Source: Capitella teleta (taxonomy: Eukaryota > Annelida > Polychaeta > Capitellidae). Taken from it: a DNA stretch of 64,000 nt. A program made the translations under genes and the position numbers. Positions 46,962 to 59,285 of this stretch are shown here, piece by piece. The first letter of the stretch is position 1. The number at the start of each line of letters is the position of its first letter. Below the pieces are notes generated by a model that was not told the origin of the DNA, did not search any database, and was given only the letters and a program-made list of their open reading frames with translations. Where the stretch lies: positions 150,808 to 214,807 of the forward strand of contig KB293638.1 of NCBI GenBank assembly GCA_000328365.1, read 5' to 3'.

Positions 46962-47677
46962 TTAAAGGGAGGGAGAACTGGTTAAAAATGGACTTTGAGT
47001 CGTTATTTGATGCACCAAAAATGATTCCTATGCCTGGCCCACACAAGAAATATAATCGCTAACGATTTCGCGGGAGATATATTGCTAACTAGGCGTGACG
47101 TCAGGAGCTGTGATGAAACACCGAGTTCCCCATCTTTTACAATGGGCCTCGTCATATCAGCGTGTCCTGCGACTAAACCCCTGGGTATCCCTTTATTTTC
47201 TTTTCGGAAATAGATAGAATAATCATTTTGCCACCAGTCAGGCGCGAAAAAAAAAAAAAATATTTTTCGCTATTTTTCTTATTTTAACAAGCGATTTTCT
47301 AGGACACCTACCATGTTTCTCATCCTGAAACAGTAAAAAGGTCAGCCAGAGTGCACCACGCATGCGCTTTCGTTTCGTAAACAACAGAGATGCCTTTTAT
47401 GGCGATGATGATCTGCTCTGATTGGCTGAAATCGATAGCTTCACGAGGGGAACGGGACCAATCAGCCATCAGCCAAACCAAGCCATCAGCTGACGTTTGG
47501 CTCCTATACTTCGCAATGGAAGCCATTCTCCCATAGGCGCAATGCTAACCCCGATATTCGGAATGCATTATTTCCTTACGCTTGCATCCAGGCATGGTGT
47601 TTTTGGCACGGAATGCTATCAATTGGTGCTATGAGTCAATAGAACATCACTTAAAATTTAGTTCCCCATCCCTTTAA
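46962..47677. mobile_element. 716-bp non-autonomous element with terminal inverted repeats, TTAA flanks
   Basis: Left end TTAA then AGGGAGGGAGAACT; right end AGTTCCCCATCCCT then TTAA. The 14-bp inverted repeats match at 12 positions. TTAA at both edges is the target preference of piggyBac-type transposases, so this is most likely a MITE-like derivative; no transposase is encoded. A second near-identical copy is at 62831-63485 and an end fragment at 41007-41055. A minus-strand open frame (47320-47526) is largely shared with the second copy. Confidence 0.8.
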
Positions 47678-48456
47678 GGCAGCAGCTATTGCCTGCGCAC
47701 TTATTATTCCGACCACGCCCAACAGGTGAGTATGAGAGATCAGTGCCAGACGCTTATGAATTCTTCCTATTTAACGGGATTTGTAATTTATTGTTAATTG
47801 TACAACCGCCAACCATTGAAAACATCACCGGTATTTATAGGCGACAATGTGTAAGTGGCCTTGTGTACTTTTTATGCATGATTGTACTTATTATTGCATT
47901 TCAATATCCAGTACAAACCTAATTTACTTGACTTCACATGAATAAAGTGTATACATACGTCTTTGGTGAGGTGATTTGGTACGGCAGTTACAGTGTTATA
48001 GGGTGATCTGTGCACGTATTGCTAATAATTACATTTAGGCGTATGTCAGAGTGCACTGCGTGACCCTTCTGGTTGCCATGGACACTGTTTTCAAATTCAC
48101 TGAATTGCAATGTCAGTCAGAGATTCTAATTGAGTCATGTCAGGTATACAGGCAGGTACCAAAGTGATTGAGAACAACGAAAAAAAAAAAATCATTTTTG
48201 ACTTCAGAGGCATCAAAACGGCTCGGATAGCAAAACAATATCCTTACCGATGACCTTCATGCAACAGCTAGCATAAGATAAATGCTGAAGGCCGAGCTAT
48301 CTTATTGGTCAAAGTTAAATGAACGTTTGGCCTGATACACAGTCGATCAACCATGTTGCACAATGAACCACCAACCCAAGAATGGGCTGCAGGGTTCAGT
48401 CCATGTAATCATGATTTTGTTGTAATGTTCTCACATTTGTTGAAATGTGTTTCAGA

Positions 48457-50070
48457 ATGCTGAAGCTGCTTGTCGTGGCTGCCCTGTGCCTGGGGGGCCT
48501 GTATCTGCTGGGGGTGTTCTCCCCCACCCCCGCAAGACCCGACCTCAAACCCGATGGTTGGTGGGGAAGAGGTCCGAAGAAGGCCAAGGACGATGAAACC
48601 ATCAAACCCTTCAAAGTGAACATCCCACAGAAAGACCTAGATGACCTTGATAAACGATTGGCCAACACACGACTGGGAGAGGATTTGGAGGAATCGACTT
48701 TTGAGTACGGCTTCCAAGTGGGATTCATGAAGCAAGTCATTGACCACTGGAGGAATAAGTTCGATTGGAGGAAACAGGAAGCTGCTCTGAACACCTTCCC
48801 TCAGTTTACCACAAACATCGAAGGCATTGACGTTCACTTCATCCGTGTGAAACCACCATCAAGTCAGTTCGCCATTCTAACCGTGGCGCAATTAATTTTT
48901 TTCTTTCAAGGCAAGGGCCCTACGAAGCCACTTCTCATGGTTCATGGTTGGCCTGGTTCCATCTGGGAGTTCTACAAAATCCTTCCCATGCTCACTGATC
49001 CAGCAAATAACGGCTTCCCTGGCAACGAAGGCTTTGAGGTGATCTGTCCCTCGATCCCTGGATACGGTTTCTCTGAGGCGCCTCACCACAGAGGTTGGCA
49101 TCTTTGTCTATTATGTAATATTGCACTGATTTGACCTCTAGGGTTCAACACGAGAGAAGCTGGGAGGATGTTTGTTAAGTTGATGGCTCGGTTGGGTCAC
49201 GATCGATTTTACATGCAAGGGGGCGACTGGGGCTCGGCCATCACGACTGATATCGCCACGATGTATCCACAGTGAGTGTTTGGTGTTTGTATTGAAGTAT
49301 ACTCACCCTGATTTCTTGACAGACATGTGATTGCGCTGCATCTGAACTCTGCCATTGCTGTCGCAGCCCAGTGGAAACAAATTGCCTTGTCACTAATGCC
49401 GTCACTCTTCCTCGAGGAAGGAGAACATTACCCAGGATTTTTTGGTCAATTTTCCATACTTTTGAGGGAATCGGGGTACATGCATTTACAAGCAACCAGA
49501 CCAGATACTGTTGGTGAGGGAACAGCTGATCTTGGAAACATGAGTCGTTAAAACATTTCAACAGCTTTCAGTTTGAATGACTCGCCTGTTGGATTAGCGG
49601 CGTACATCTTGGAAAAGATCGCCGTGTGGACCCATTCAGACAGCCTGCTCACCAAAGACGGAGACCTCACCAAACATTACGAATTAGACGAAGTTCTCAC
49701 CAACGTAATGATCTACTGGGTGTCTGGTTCTATCGGGTCTTCAATGCGGTTCTACCGAGAAAACTTGTACGACCTCACTGAGAATTACGCGTGGGCTAAG
49801 TGAGTATCCCATGAGCGCTGTTGGATGATTTCAATGGGATTTTTTAGGATTCCTGTTGAGGTCCCAGTTGGTTTGGTGTTTTTCAAGCAAGAGATCTTCA
49901 ACAATCCCTTCTTTCTCGTGAAGGATCGGTATTCAAACATCGTACAGCATTCATTTCTACCACACGGAGGTCACTTTGCAGCAATGCAAGTACCGCATGC
50001 CCTTGCTCAAGATTTCTTTAGTTTTGTAGAGAAAATAAATGAAGCTAAAACTGAGAAGGGAGAATTATGA
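48457..50070 (+). CDS. EPHX1: Microsomal epoxide hydrolase
   Basis: Exons: 48457-48862, 48911-49093, 49142-49271, 49323-49513, 49565-49799 and 49848-50070; phases close to give 455 residues, the same length as the human enzyme. The ATG at 48457 is chosen because a TTTCAG acceptor immediately precedes it and it opens with a membrane anchor (MLKLLVVAALCLGGLYLLG). An EHN domain (IKPFKVNIPQKDLDDLDKRL...) precedes the alpha/beta-hydrolase fold. The oxyanion motif HGWP is at 147-150, the nucleophile Asp225 in GGDWGS, the proton-donor Tyr at 367 (RFYREN), and the charge-relay Glu397 and His424 (HGGHFAAMQ). It hydrolyses epoxides to diols at the ER membrane. In some arthropods this family hydrolyses juvenile hormone, but the organism is unknown. 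All five introns are 48-51 nt. AATAAA is at 50319. Confidence 0.95.
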
Positions 50071-50715
50071 GTGCATTCCGATGCATTCCGATGCATTGCA
50101 GTTCTCTGAATCATCTTTCAAATGTGTGATTATGAAGTTTAACTTTCTAAAGTGATATTTGTATTCAATTCTAATATAGCAAGCATCTGAATATTTTCTG
50201 ATCTGTGGATGTCTCAATTTGTTAATATGTATCTTTTGGACTTTGAAAGAGGTTCAGATGCTTGCAATATGAAAGTTTAGAGAAAGGCTCTAAGCTACGT
50301 GTGATTTTATATTTTCTTAATAAAGAATACATCCCCCAGATTTCGTCTTTCTCTGTATTTGTACATTTGAATTTTTGAATATTGATGGGCGAATTTGTCA
50401 AATTCCCTACTAAAAAAAAAAATCAGCTCGTCAACATTTGCAGCTTTCATGCAACTTCAGGTGCCCCCAGTTGAGAAGTTTCTAGAAGAAACTGAAGAGC
50501 CCCAGGGCATTTAATGCACGTGATAAGTTCATAGCGGGCAGTTTTTGTATGCTTACACAGAGCTGATAACTGATACGTAATTACTTGTTTTGATGCATCC
50601 ATACACAGCGCTATATTAATTTCTACGAGTAATGCTGGTAGTCGAGTAAAAGGAGTGACCTAAAGAGATAAAATCTCGGGAGATATGAACGATTTTTTAT
50701 TACCATTTCTGTAAA

Positions 50716-51247
50716 TTAAACAACCTTGATTTGATTCCCTTTCGTTTCCCTGACCAGTAGTTCTTGTGGCCCCTGTAGTGGTTGGATGTCTGCAAAAATC
50801 AAAATATCAAATAAGAATACGCTGGGTATGCGAGGCTTACCGATGTAGTCGTTTTGCCCAAACTGAGCTTTCGTTTTGACCCATTGATCGCGTTTCTTCG
50901 CATCAAATTTAGGGAAATAGCCATATGGCATGTCTTTGTGTTTCTCATCCCTGGGCAGGGGACCTTGAAGTAGCAACAATGGAATCAATATTGTCGGAGG
51001 ACCAGGCAATGTATATACCTCCTTTGTAGTATTTCATCGTGTAACCAAATTTCCTGCCATGCTTGATTGGCACAAACGGTGAAGGCGTCTCGTACTCCTG
51101 GTAGGCGTTGTAAGAGGAATCATCGGAATTGGATGATGTGAATCGATGCTGGTTCGAGACGACAGGGGGCAGCACTGCAGGACGGGCTGGACGGCTCATC
51201 AAAAGAGATCGACAGAGTTGCCGTGCTGAGCCAAACAGACCACTCAT
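50716..51247 (-). CDS. MRPL51: Mitochondrial ribosomal protein L51-like, shortened C-terminus
   Basis: Minus-strand exons: 51247-51019, 50963-50841 and 50789-50716, in phase, giving 141 residues. The N-terminus is a basic, Ser/Arg-rich mitochondrial presequence (MSGLFGSARQLCRSLLMSRP). The diagnostic part is RDQWVKTKAQFGQNDYIDI, resembling the mL51 block W..KRALFGQNDYIDI of animals, and then GPQELL...KGNQIK, resembling GP.WLRG.KGNE. The usual C-terminal helix region of mL51 (..NLNKRIRYLYK..) is missing: a TAA follows at once, with a minus-strand AATAAA (50696-50701) only about 15 nt later. It shares a 328-bp spacer head to head with CPTP. The identification rests on one strong block, so confidence is moderate. 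Confidence 0.6.
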
Positions 51248-51575
51248 GGTCACCGAACTGCGCTGCAAAATAGAAACGCATTAATCCAGAGCTGCAAGCA
51301 TCGTACTTCATAGCACGGTCGTGATGACATCATGCCCATATTATCGCCCATTCAAGTGACTCAGATATGAAGAATCGGCGGATTTACGACATAATTCACG
51401 ATTGATGATGCTTATTAAACAAATTTTGTTGATTCGATCATTTTAACGAGTACATAATTAACAGTCTCACCAGCTTCACTTGAACGAACCACGAAAAACT
51501 AGAAATTTCCAAAAATTGTCACAGAGGTCGAACGTTATGATTTTTATAGAACGCCAAAAATGGTTGGTTTCCATC
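51248..51575. promoter_or_regulatory. Shared bidirectional promoter interval (MRPL51-like / CPTP)
   Basis: The start codons of the minus-strand and plus-strand genes are 328 bp apart and divergent. A TTTTGCAG acceptor-like sequence just upstream of the minus-strand ATG suggests that a non-coding first exon may also lie here. Confidence 0.5.
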
Positions 51576-52725
51576 ATGGCTGAGAATGCAGACGAAAAAT
51601 TTGATCTTTCCAAGACAACAAATGCATTTAAAGAGTGTATAATTGACAAAGAGGAGAAGAAAGTTACTATGGATGAATATATAGATGCCTATTCTGAACT
51701 ATACAAGTGAGATATCCTCTTTTTCTTAGTTTTCTCCTGATATTTGACAATTTTGATCTATTATCGCTATATAGCAGAATAGTGTAATTATCTTGACTTC
51801 CTCCTCTTACCTCTGTGACTCTGTTTATCCGTCGCAAACGACAACGCCTAAAATTAAACAAAAATTGTTTTTATGAATGAATTTTGCCTTAGTAAAAGCT
51901 TCATGCATCATATGAGATAGCAATATCAAAATATGATTTCTATAAGTCTAACCCCTTTCAATTGTTAAATTGAAGCAGCAATTCCCTTCAATACCGACCA
52001 AACCATTTGATAAACCTATCATTCTATGAGTAAGATTTGGCATGTATCATTGAATATTTAACTTAACAGCTTTTAGCCTGATCTAGGCTCTGCAAATTAG
52101 TCTCTCACTATCTTACGCGTACGCGCAATCACGCATGGCTTCTTCTCGCTTTTCAACGAATGACAAAAGTTTGTGAACTCACACATGAAAAATAACTCTT
52201 GTGATTTCCGCTGATTTCAGATTCCTCGGAATGATGGGTTCTGTTTTCTCCTTCGTGGCATCAGACGTTAATGAGAAACTGAAAATCCTTCGCGCATTTC
52301 GTCAATCGGACCACAAGAGTCACTATGAAACCGTAGAGAGCATGGTCCAGTACGAGACCGACAGCAAAGTCATAAAGGATCCAGGCAACGGTTGCCGTAC
52401 GCTGCTACGCTTGCACAGAGCGCTGCTCTTCATCATGCGTTTATTTGAAGACACAGCCAAAGCGGAAACTCACGACAAGATGTCTCACATCGCGCACACA
52501 GCGTACACAGACACCCTTGCGCACCACCACACGTGGCTGGTGAGGAAGGCGGTCGGCTTAGCGGTCTACACGCTGCCCTCTCGTTCCGGTCTCCTTCATA
52601 AAATGGGCGAAACGTCAGAAGACGAAACTGAGCAGAAGGTCAAGGCCTTAGTGAAGGTTATGCGTGAGGTGCATGGTCGGGTGCAAGGCGTTTATGAGCA
52701 GAACGACATCCTCCAACTTCCTTGA
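51576..52725 (+). CDS. CPTP: Ceramide-1-phosphate transfer protein
   Basis: Exons: 51576-51706 and 52221-52725, in phase, giving 211 residues (human 214). The ATG at 51576 (MAENADEKFDL) is chosen over in-frame upstream ATGs because it matches the family length. The glycolipid-transfer fold is evident: LGMMGSVFSFVASDVNEKL carries the Asp and Lys that hold the lipid phosphate and amide, GCRTLLRLHRALLF the two Arg of the phosphate cleft, and HHTWLVRKAVGLAVYTLPSR the His and hydrophobic pocket. The ending (YEQNDILQLP) also matches the family. CPTP moves ceramide-1-phosphate between trans-Golgi and plasma membrane and influences eicosanoid release and autophagy in mammals. AATAAA is at 52829. Confidence 0.95.
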
Positions 52726-53394
52726 ATCTTATCTCCTATTCTGTGATATCTCTTGAGTGGTCCATTTATCGTTATTAAGTTATGTAATCAAGATTTCATG
52801 AAATTCATCCCATTTTATTTTTCAACAAAATAAATCACCCACCAATTGCGCCGTTTACAGCGCCACCAAGTGGTCTTGTTTGGTACTTGTTACGGCTTCA
52901 ATTAAGGCAACGAAGGAAGGTTTCAAGTTCAAAGTGAGTTTATTTTCTATCCCGAGTACAATGTGAACATTACTTCAAGAGAGAACGAGAGATTAGTGAG
53001 CGGACCGCAGAAAACCAGCACTTGCAGCAGGCTCCGAGGATTAAATAAGCGAAATGACGCCACCTAGTCCTTGCATAGAAAACATCCAGTAACGATTACT
53101 TCAGACATGCAAATAACAGAGTAACGTCTAATAAGTAGATTTATGCAAACCAAATAAACAGTAAGTGAGAGCGATACATTGTAATTAGATGCTAGCGTAA
53201 TTTGAGATTCATTTTGTGGCAATATTCAGCGTTGATGTTGGAAGCTGATGTTTTGAGCAAAACTGTACAAAAAATATTTAATCCCGCCACAAAGCACAAA
53301 GTTGGAGGAAGCCAGCTCCAAATGCACTTCATTGCTCTAATTGCTTTGAATGCACTTCATTGCTCTGATTGCATTTCATTGCTTTGAATGCACT
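52726..53394. other. Convergent 3' flanks of CPTP and CCDC50
   Basis: It contains the CPTP polyadenylation signal (52829), a minus-strand AATAAA (52939-52944) possibly used by CCDC50, and a short repeated word, AATGCACTTCATTGCT, about 53331-53400. No gene is seen. Confidence 0.5.
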
Positions 53395-56300
53395 TCATTG
53401 CTGCTTGCAATTGGATTTCTTTTTATCGTCAATACTGGCACTTCCTCCACCGCTGTTACGTTGAGACTTCTTAGATGACCTTCTTTGACCTTGAACTGGC
53501 GTGAAATTGTTTACATCATCGAGATCGGCGTAGCTATCGTCTCCGCCTAAGAGGAGAAAATAGCAATTAAAACAACTCCATTTACAAAGTAGTAACAAGA
53601 ACAGAAAATGACGTTGAAAAAATAAATAATCAAAACCGAGAACAAAACGGAAAACATCCCTCAAAACTAAAGTGCGCTTTAGAACCCGTGGTTAAAGAGT
53701 GAATTATTCGAATACCTTTCTTTTTTTTTGCCTTTTGCAACATTTACAGATGCTGCAGGCTGAAGGTCGTCTAACAGAAAGCTGAGTTATAAAAGCGCTG
53801 ATTACAAGCGGGGTTCCTACCTGAGTTCTGCTGATGAGCTGTGAGGGGGGGAGGGGCGGGGGCTCTTCCGGGGGGAAGATCGGGGGGCATGGCCGCAGGT
53901 GAGGTAGGGTCGATGGCCGTGAAGAGGTTTCCTCTGCTTGACGACCTGTTCGACAACCATGATCCAAGCACACAGCAGCACTGACGTGGGTCCTTACCTG
54001 TGCGCGCTGTTTTCTTCAGAGGCCAGTTGAGGACCCCGGTATTTCGGGGGGTCTTGGTAGCCGGGGGGAGCGGGGGAGGAAGGGGTGGGGTCGGTGTGGT
54101 TGCTAAGCGCCCGCTCAAGCGACGACTCCCAATCGTTAGCGTTGACGTTAGGCGTTTCGGGAAGCGGTCGTGTTTGGTATAAAGCGTACGAGGACAAGGG
54201 AGGAGATCGCCTGCCTTGCGACACATGGCGGTGTTCGTTGATTTCGTTCTGGTTCTGATAGAGCTGACTGCGCTCCCTGCGTGGGGAGTGAGTGGCAGGC
54301 AGTGGCTCCGTCTCGGGGGCAGGGGCTGACAACTGTCGCTGCTGTTTCTTGAGCTGTTTCTTCCTTTCCAGTTTAACTTTTTCTTGTTCTTGGATGATCT
54401 GTGCTAACTCAGCGTCCCTCTGTTCGATGGTGCGCAGTTTATCTTGCTTGATCTGCCCTCCGCGCTTGAATTCTTGATCTTGAAGCAAGCGAGCCAACTC
54501 CTGAAAAAAAAAAAATAATAATAATTTGAACTGACGCAAGAGACGAAATGCACTCGCTGACCTCATCTTGAATCTCCTGCAGTTCTTTCTTCTCTCCCAC
54601 GGGCATCTCTGTGTTGGGTTGGATGTAGAAATCGCTGAAGTCGCCCTGATCTTCCAATTTGCCATCCTCCCTCAACCGACACCTGTTACATAATACAGTC
54701 AGCAATGATTGAGTGAGAGGTTTCAAATTACCCGTCATCAGCAGCGTGTTGCCTCGCGGCCAGCTCCCTTCCCGCGTGGCGACGTCTGGGGTCCTCTGCA
54801 AACAGAAATCAACGCTGCGGAAACATTGCATCGAAATCGGGTTCCCCCGGGAACCGAAACCCTCTCAAGAAGGTTAAGTATCGATTGTGAGTAAAAGTTC
54901 TCAAAGGAAAGATTTTTGTTGTAAATTAGGAAGAAAAACTCACACAAGACAAAAGAAACCCTTCACACAATTATGATCTAAAAATCAGGAGAATATAAAG
55001 CATGAATTCTCCTGATATTTTTGATGATGATTAATGAATAACTAAAATGGCCAAAAAAATGTTAATCAGATTAATAATAACGATCAATTTCCATCCTCTG
55101 ACTAAGTTATCTACTCATGTTTTGTTAGCGGAATAAATCAAGGGCGTTGACCTTTGACCTGAAGCCCACCTGCATCAGGACTTGGCTCATGGGCGTCTGA
55201 TTCTACAACAGCCCAAGAATGCATAAAAAACAGATGACAAAGAAAGGTCGCTGACCTGGGTTGGGCAGGAGGCTGATGGAGTCACGGTTCTGCGCCTGCT
55301 CCAAGCGCTGTCTCGCTTTCCTCAGTTCCCGCTCCTTCATTTTGAGGAGATATTTCTGCTTCTCCTGTTCTTGCAGTTTGCGAGCGATTTCCTGGAAAAA
55401 TGGTTCTTATAAAGGAAAGCGCAAAAAAATCGGGAGAGAGACAACCTGGTCAGTGGTCAAGTGGCTATCACCAGCAGCCATCTGTTGCTGCACTCTGCTG
55501 GCAATCAACGCATCTTCACTGGCCCTGGGGAGGTCAAAGGTCAATCAATTGAGCCATTCCTTTTAATCGCACCTGCGTGCTTTCTCCTCGTATTCGCGGT
55601 TTGCTCTCTGGATTTCTTCTTCGTGAGCGTTTCTCGCTAACAACTCGTCTGCTTCCGCTCTGCAAACGACAACGACATGACGCAAGGACAACGAACAGCA
55701 ACGGAGGTAATTATATGCGGAGGACCGGTTACCTTATCTGATTAACAGATACGGTCTTCATCTCGTCGTCTTGAACCTGCTTTGCGACAAGGGCATCAGC
55801 CTCCGCCCTGCGTGACAACAGAAATCCCTCGTTACTCTTTTAACGCGCATCTTAAATCTCGAAATTTCACGTCGTACAAATATTAAACAATAATATTCAC
55901 AACTTTGAATCGCAAATATTAGTTAGCTGGAATAAAGAAAAGGTCAAAAGGTAAAAGCAGGTTCAAGCTGCGTTAACTATCCGCGTTAACTAATTAGCAT
56001 CCACCGCCGCAAGAGACTTCAAAAGGTCAAAGTTCAAAGAATCACAAGCAGTTTTTTTCAACTCACAGCTCCCTCTGTCGTTCCAGGAACTCGTAGCGTT
56101 CCTTCTGCAATCGTTCCTCTTCCGCAGAGTGCACGACCTTCGCCAAAGGAACATCTGTGCGAGCCGTCTTGCGGTCCTTGCGATTCCAGTCGTATTTATG
56201 TCCGACTGCATAAATTAAACCACCGAGAGTGAAATGGAAACGATGAGAAGTGAACAAACTCACATTCCTGCTCTTGTAGTCTGTGAGCCAATGCTCCGTC

Positions 56301-59285
56301 TTCATGCACCAACCAATCCTGGCAAACTGAAAAATTATGCTAAATTAATCAAACTGACGTGATGATTGATCATTCGTATATTTTCAGGAGCCTAAGAGTG
56401 GAGTAACCGAGGTACGATTACAAAAACAGATCTCTTGCTCAAATCGTTTAATCTGGTCACCATGTGAATTTAATGTTATTCTGATCACTTGTTTACTTCA
56501 GCATATTTACATAAAATTATGGATTTTATGTGGAGATGACAACTAGTATATCATGTATATAATTAAATATTTTATGCTCCTATCCTTCGATCTTTATGAC
56601 TGAACATCAATTACATCACAACTCAAATTTAGATCTCACAGTGAATGCAGTTTAAGAATTAAACACCCCAGCGCATACAGTGTGGCTGATATCAATTTTG
56701 GCAAAATGCCAACAGATTCCACCCCTAGATGAAAATGCAGAACGCTAAACTCAAACGTCGCTTTCTCTCTGCTGACACAAAAGCCTCACGCATTCCATTG
56801 ACCCACATACTGCTTATACGCGAACAGATATGATGCAAACTCAAGTGTGATCAATGCTGGTTAAGAACAATGCTCCCCCAGGGCATCACGTACATAGCAA
56901 ACAGAAGGATCCACAGGCGGAGTTGTTCTATTGGATGAGTGATGATGCCCTGGGGACATCAGGGGAGATCATTGATGAATAGTGAATTAGTGATCACTGA
57001 GCAGTGAGCTGCTGGAGGACTTCATCGGCCAAAACTGCTCACAGAACTGTGTATTAACGCAACGTAAACTGCGTCGATTTGATACAAATATTTACACAAA
57101 GCCAGATTTGGTCATGAAAAAATACCCCAAGTTGTTTACAGGAAAAAAAAAAATAATCAATGGATTTCACAGCGGCAGGATTTCGATTTGAACATTGATT
57201 GGTGGAATTAGGTTCAGATGAGTGCATTGATGCATGTGTGAGTCATTCTGCAGAGAGGCGAGGGTAAAATGCTGCATTCCACCCTACGTGTCATGGTGAA
57301 GATGCGATGGTAATTGTTTTAATGACGGAAGGGCGGCAACCGAAAAGCACTGAGCCACAGGTGTGTCTCACCGTACATCACATTAATTGAGGATATGAAT
57401 ATGACGTTAAACATCCTTGTTTATTAATTGATTTAATTATATTTACTCAATCATTATACAAAATATACAAGGTGAATACTGAAATAAAATTATTTCCTGT
57501 TTTCTTTCCTTTTGAGAGATTTTCTGGAAATGCTGTCAGCAATAAAAGATTTCCTTCCTTGATGGTTATTGTATTCAGCCAAGGGAGGGGGGGGGGGAGT
57601 TTAAACACAGAGTCTGCTGGCAACTTATGGGAAATTGTGGTTTTATGGTCTAATATTATCATTTTTGTATATGAATAATTAAATAATTTGAAATATAACA
57701 AAACCAAGTATCAGTTTGAGCATTAATCACTTACATGAGGTGCAACAATATATACCTGTTGGTAATTAATTTCTCAATTGCTAAATTGGTGCAACGAAAC
57801 TCTTTAGGGTATAACCCTTCAAATTAACTTTTCCATGCTTTATATGAAATGTGCTTTCAAATTAAGATGTGAAACAGTGCAGTCATTCAAGAATGTAATA
57901 AGAGATAAGATAGTCAAATAGATAATGTATTCTAAATAAGTAAAATAACGCATGTTTTGAGTTTAGAACTACATATATGTAGATGATTGCTGGCAAGAAA
58001 GTAAACGATGAAATAACATCTAAAAAGAGTTACATTACTGAAGAGCATTAACTTCAATGCAAACAGTATTACATATTAAGCGGAGTGTATGAGTGTTGAA
58101 TTAAACCTCTTGAAATACAAAAAACCGGATTTTACATAGGCTAAAATAAAATGTCGAAAATGGTTACAGAAGAATACACATTAGCACAGAATAAAAGGAA
58201 AAACAGTTATGCAGTTCTTGATCAAACTCTGATGAGGGCAGATAATTTATCTTCAGTTCAACACTAGTGCCTTCAAGAGTTGAATTTTCACTTCAATATT
58301 ATTTGTTAATGTATACAGTGAGTCAGTGGAATCTTGGGAAGGAGAATGACGTCTCTAACGATAACGGTTATTACGCATTGCGTGGGTCATGGAGAGAGAC
58401 AGAGCATGGATGAAAGAATTATTTCACGATGGGTAAGTGAAAAAGTCAACATGAAGGTGAAAACTCAAGATTCTTGGGCCACAAAGGATGGCTCAAAAAT
58501 CAGGAAAAGTGTATGTTACGAGGCAAGATGGAAGAATTGAAGAGGCTGAGGACAACTGAGTCGGACCTGGAGCAACGACAATCTGCTATCATCATTATCA
58601 TAGCAACTATGATGCTAGAATGGACTGGGTTTTGCAGTACGACAGAATTCGTAGGAATGATTAAGGAATAAAAGAGGCTTGGAGTGAGATTACTTTTTGC
58701 CTAGCATAGTGTCTAGTAGCCTCCAAGCTGCCTCAAGACAGCAGTAGAGTTATATTTTAGTTAGTAATTTATAGACTATTTGTCAAACGATTAATTAGAA
58801 TCTTGATTAATTGGGAAATAGTGTTCAAATTGTAATCATAATCATAACCACGTTTAATCAGACAATCATCAATGTTTATTATTATGTTGGTCTAGCATTA
58901 GCACACCAGAAAAAAAATATCCTAAAAAATTACTCAATTTAATGAGTAAACGTAAGACTAATTATCATCTAATGCTATTACTAAAGAGCTAACTGGTGAG
59001 CTAGCAGTAGCATGGAATGGCGTGTTAGCATGACAGTAGAGCAGGTTATCCATTAGCTTTGAAGGCCCACAGGAGCCTAAGGAGGCCCCGCGCATCGTTA
59101 GCTGGGCAGAGGGGCCCGAGATCCCATCATCCCATGATCTCTGTGGCGCTGATGCTGACTGAACGACAGAGAAGAGAAGCAAAGAGGCTTCGGAAAAAAA
59201 TTGAAAAATTTGCTTATTACTGACCGTTCTTGACTTTTCCGGGTGGTGGCGATTTCTCCATTGCATCTGATTCAGCCATTGCCAT
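53395..59285 (-). CDS. CCDC50: Coiled-coil domain-containing protein 50 (Ymer-like ubiquitin-binding adaptor)
   Basis: Thirteen minus-strand exons: 59285-59225, 56326-56264, 56205-56067, 55807-55733, 55659-55573, 55524-55446, 55391-55256, 55202-55170, 54795-54732, 54682-54562, 54500-53998, 53945-53821 and 53546-53395. All phases agree, giving 545 residues from the first ATG (MAMAESDAMEKSPPPGKVKN); the ATG two codons on is equally possible. Signatures are VCQDWLVHEDGALAHRLQEQE (CCDC50 N-terminus), repeated MIU-like helices (EIARKLQEQE, ELARLLQDQEF, DAELAQIIQEQEK), a Pro-rich region and the C-terminal DSYADLDDVNNFTPVQGQ block. In mammals CCDC50 binds ubiquitin chains through MIU motifs, is tyrosine-phosphorylated after EGF, and dampens NF-kB and innate signalling. 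Intron 1 is 2.9 kb; several others are 49-65 nt. The protein is somewhat longer than human CCDC50 because of the long exon 11. Confidence 0.93.
56327..59224. other. CCDC50 intron 1
   Basis: 2.9 kb of AT-rich sequence with a G-tract near 57588-57598. No nested gene is recognised; open frames here are short and compositionally random. Confidence 0.6.

Larger units (their letters stand above)
44666..48456. other. Intergenic: CARD-gene 3' flank, then inverted-repeat elements
   Basis: 44.7-46.0 kb is T-rich and probably includes a long 3' UTR. The remainder carries a small palindrome (AGCGTAGTGTATACGCTACGCT, about 46446-46468), the foldback hairpin at 46715-46861 and the TTAA element at 46962-47677. 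No coding exon is recognised between 44666 and 48456. A TGACCTTTGACCT direct repeat of nuclear-receptor half-sites lies near 46111. Confidence 0.45.

Noticed and set aside
53771-54226. Minus-strand frames reading through CCDC50 introns and alternate frames
   Set aside because: The spliced model with acceptor at 53946 gives continuous family-like sequence; the alternates are Pro-rich frame artefacts.
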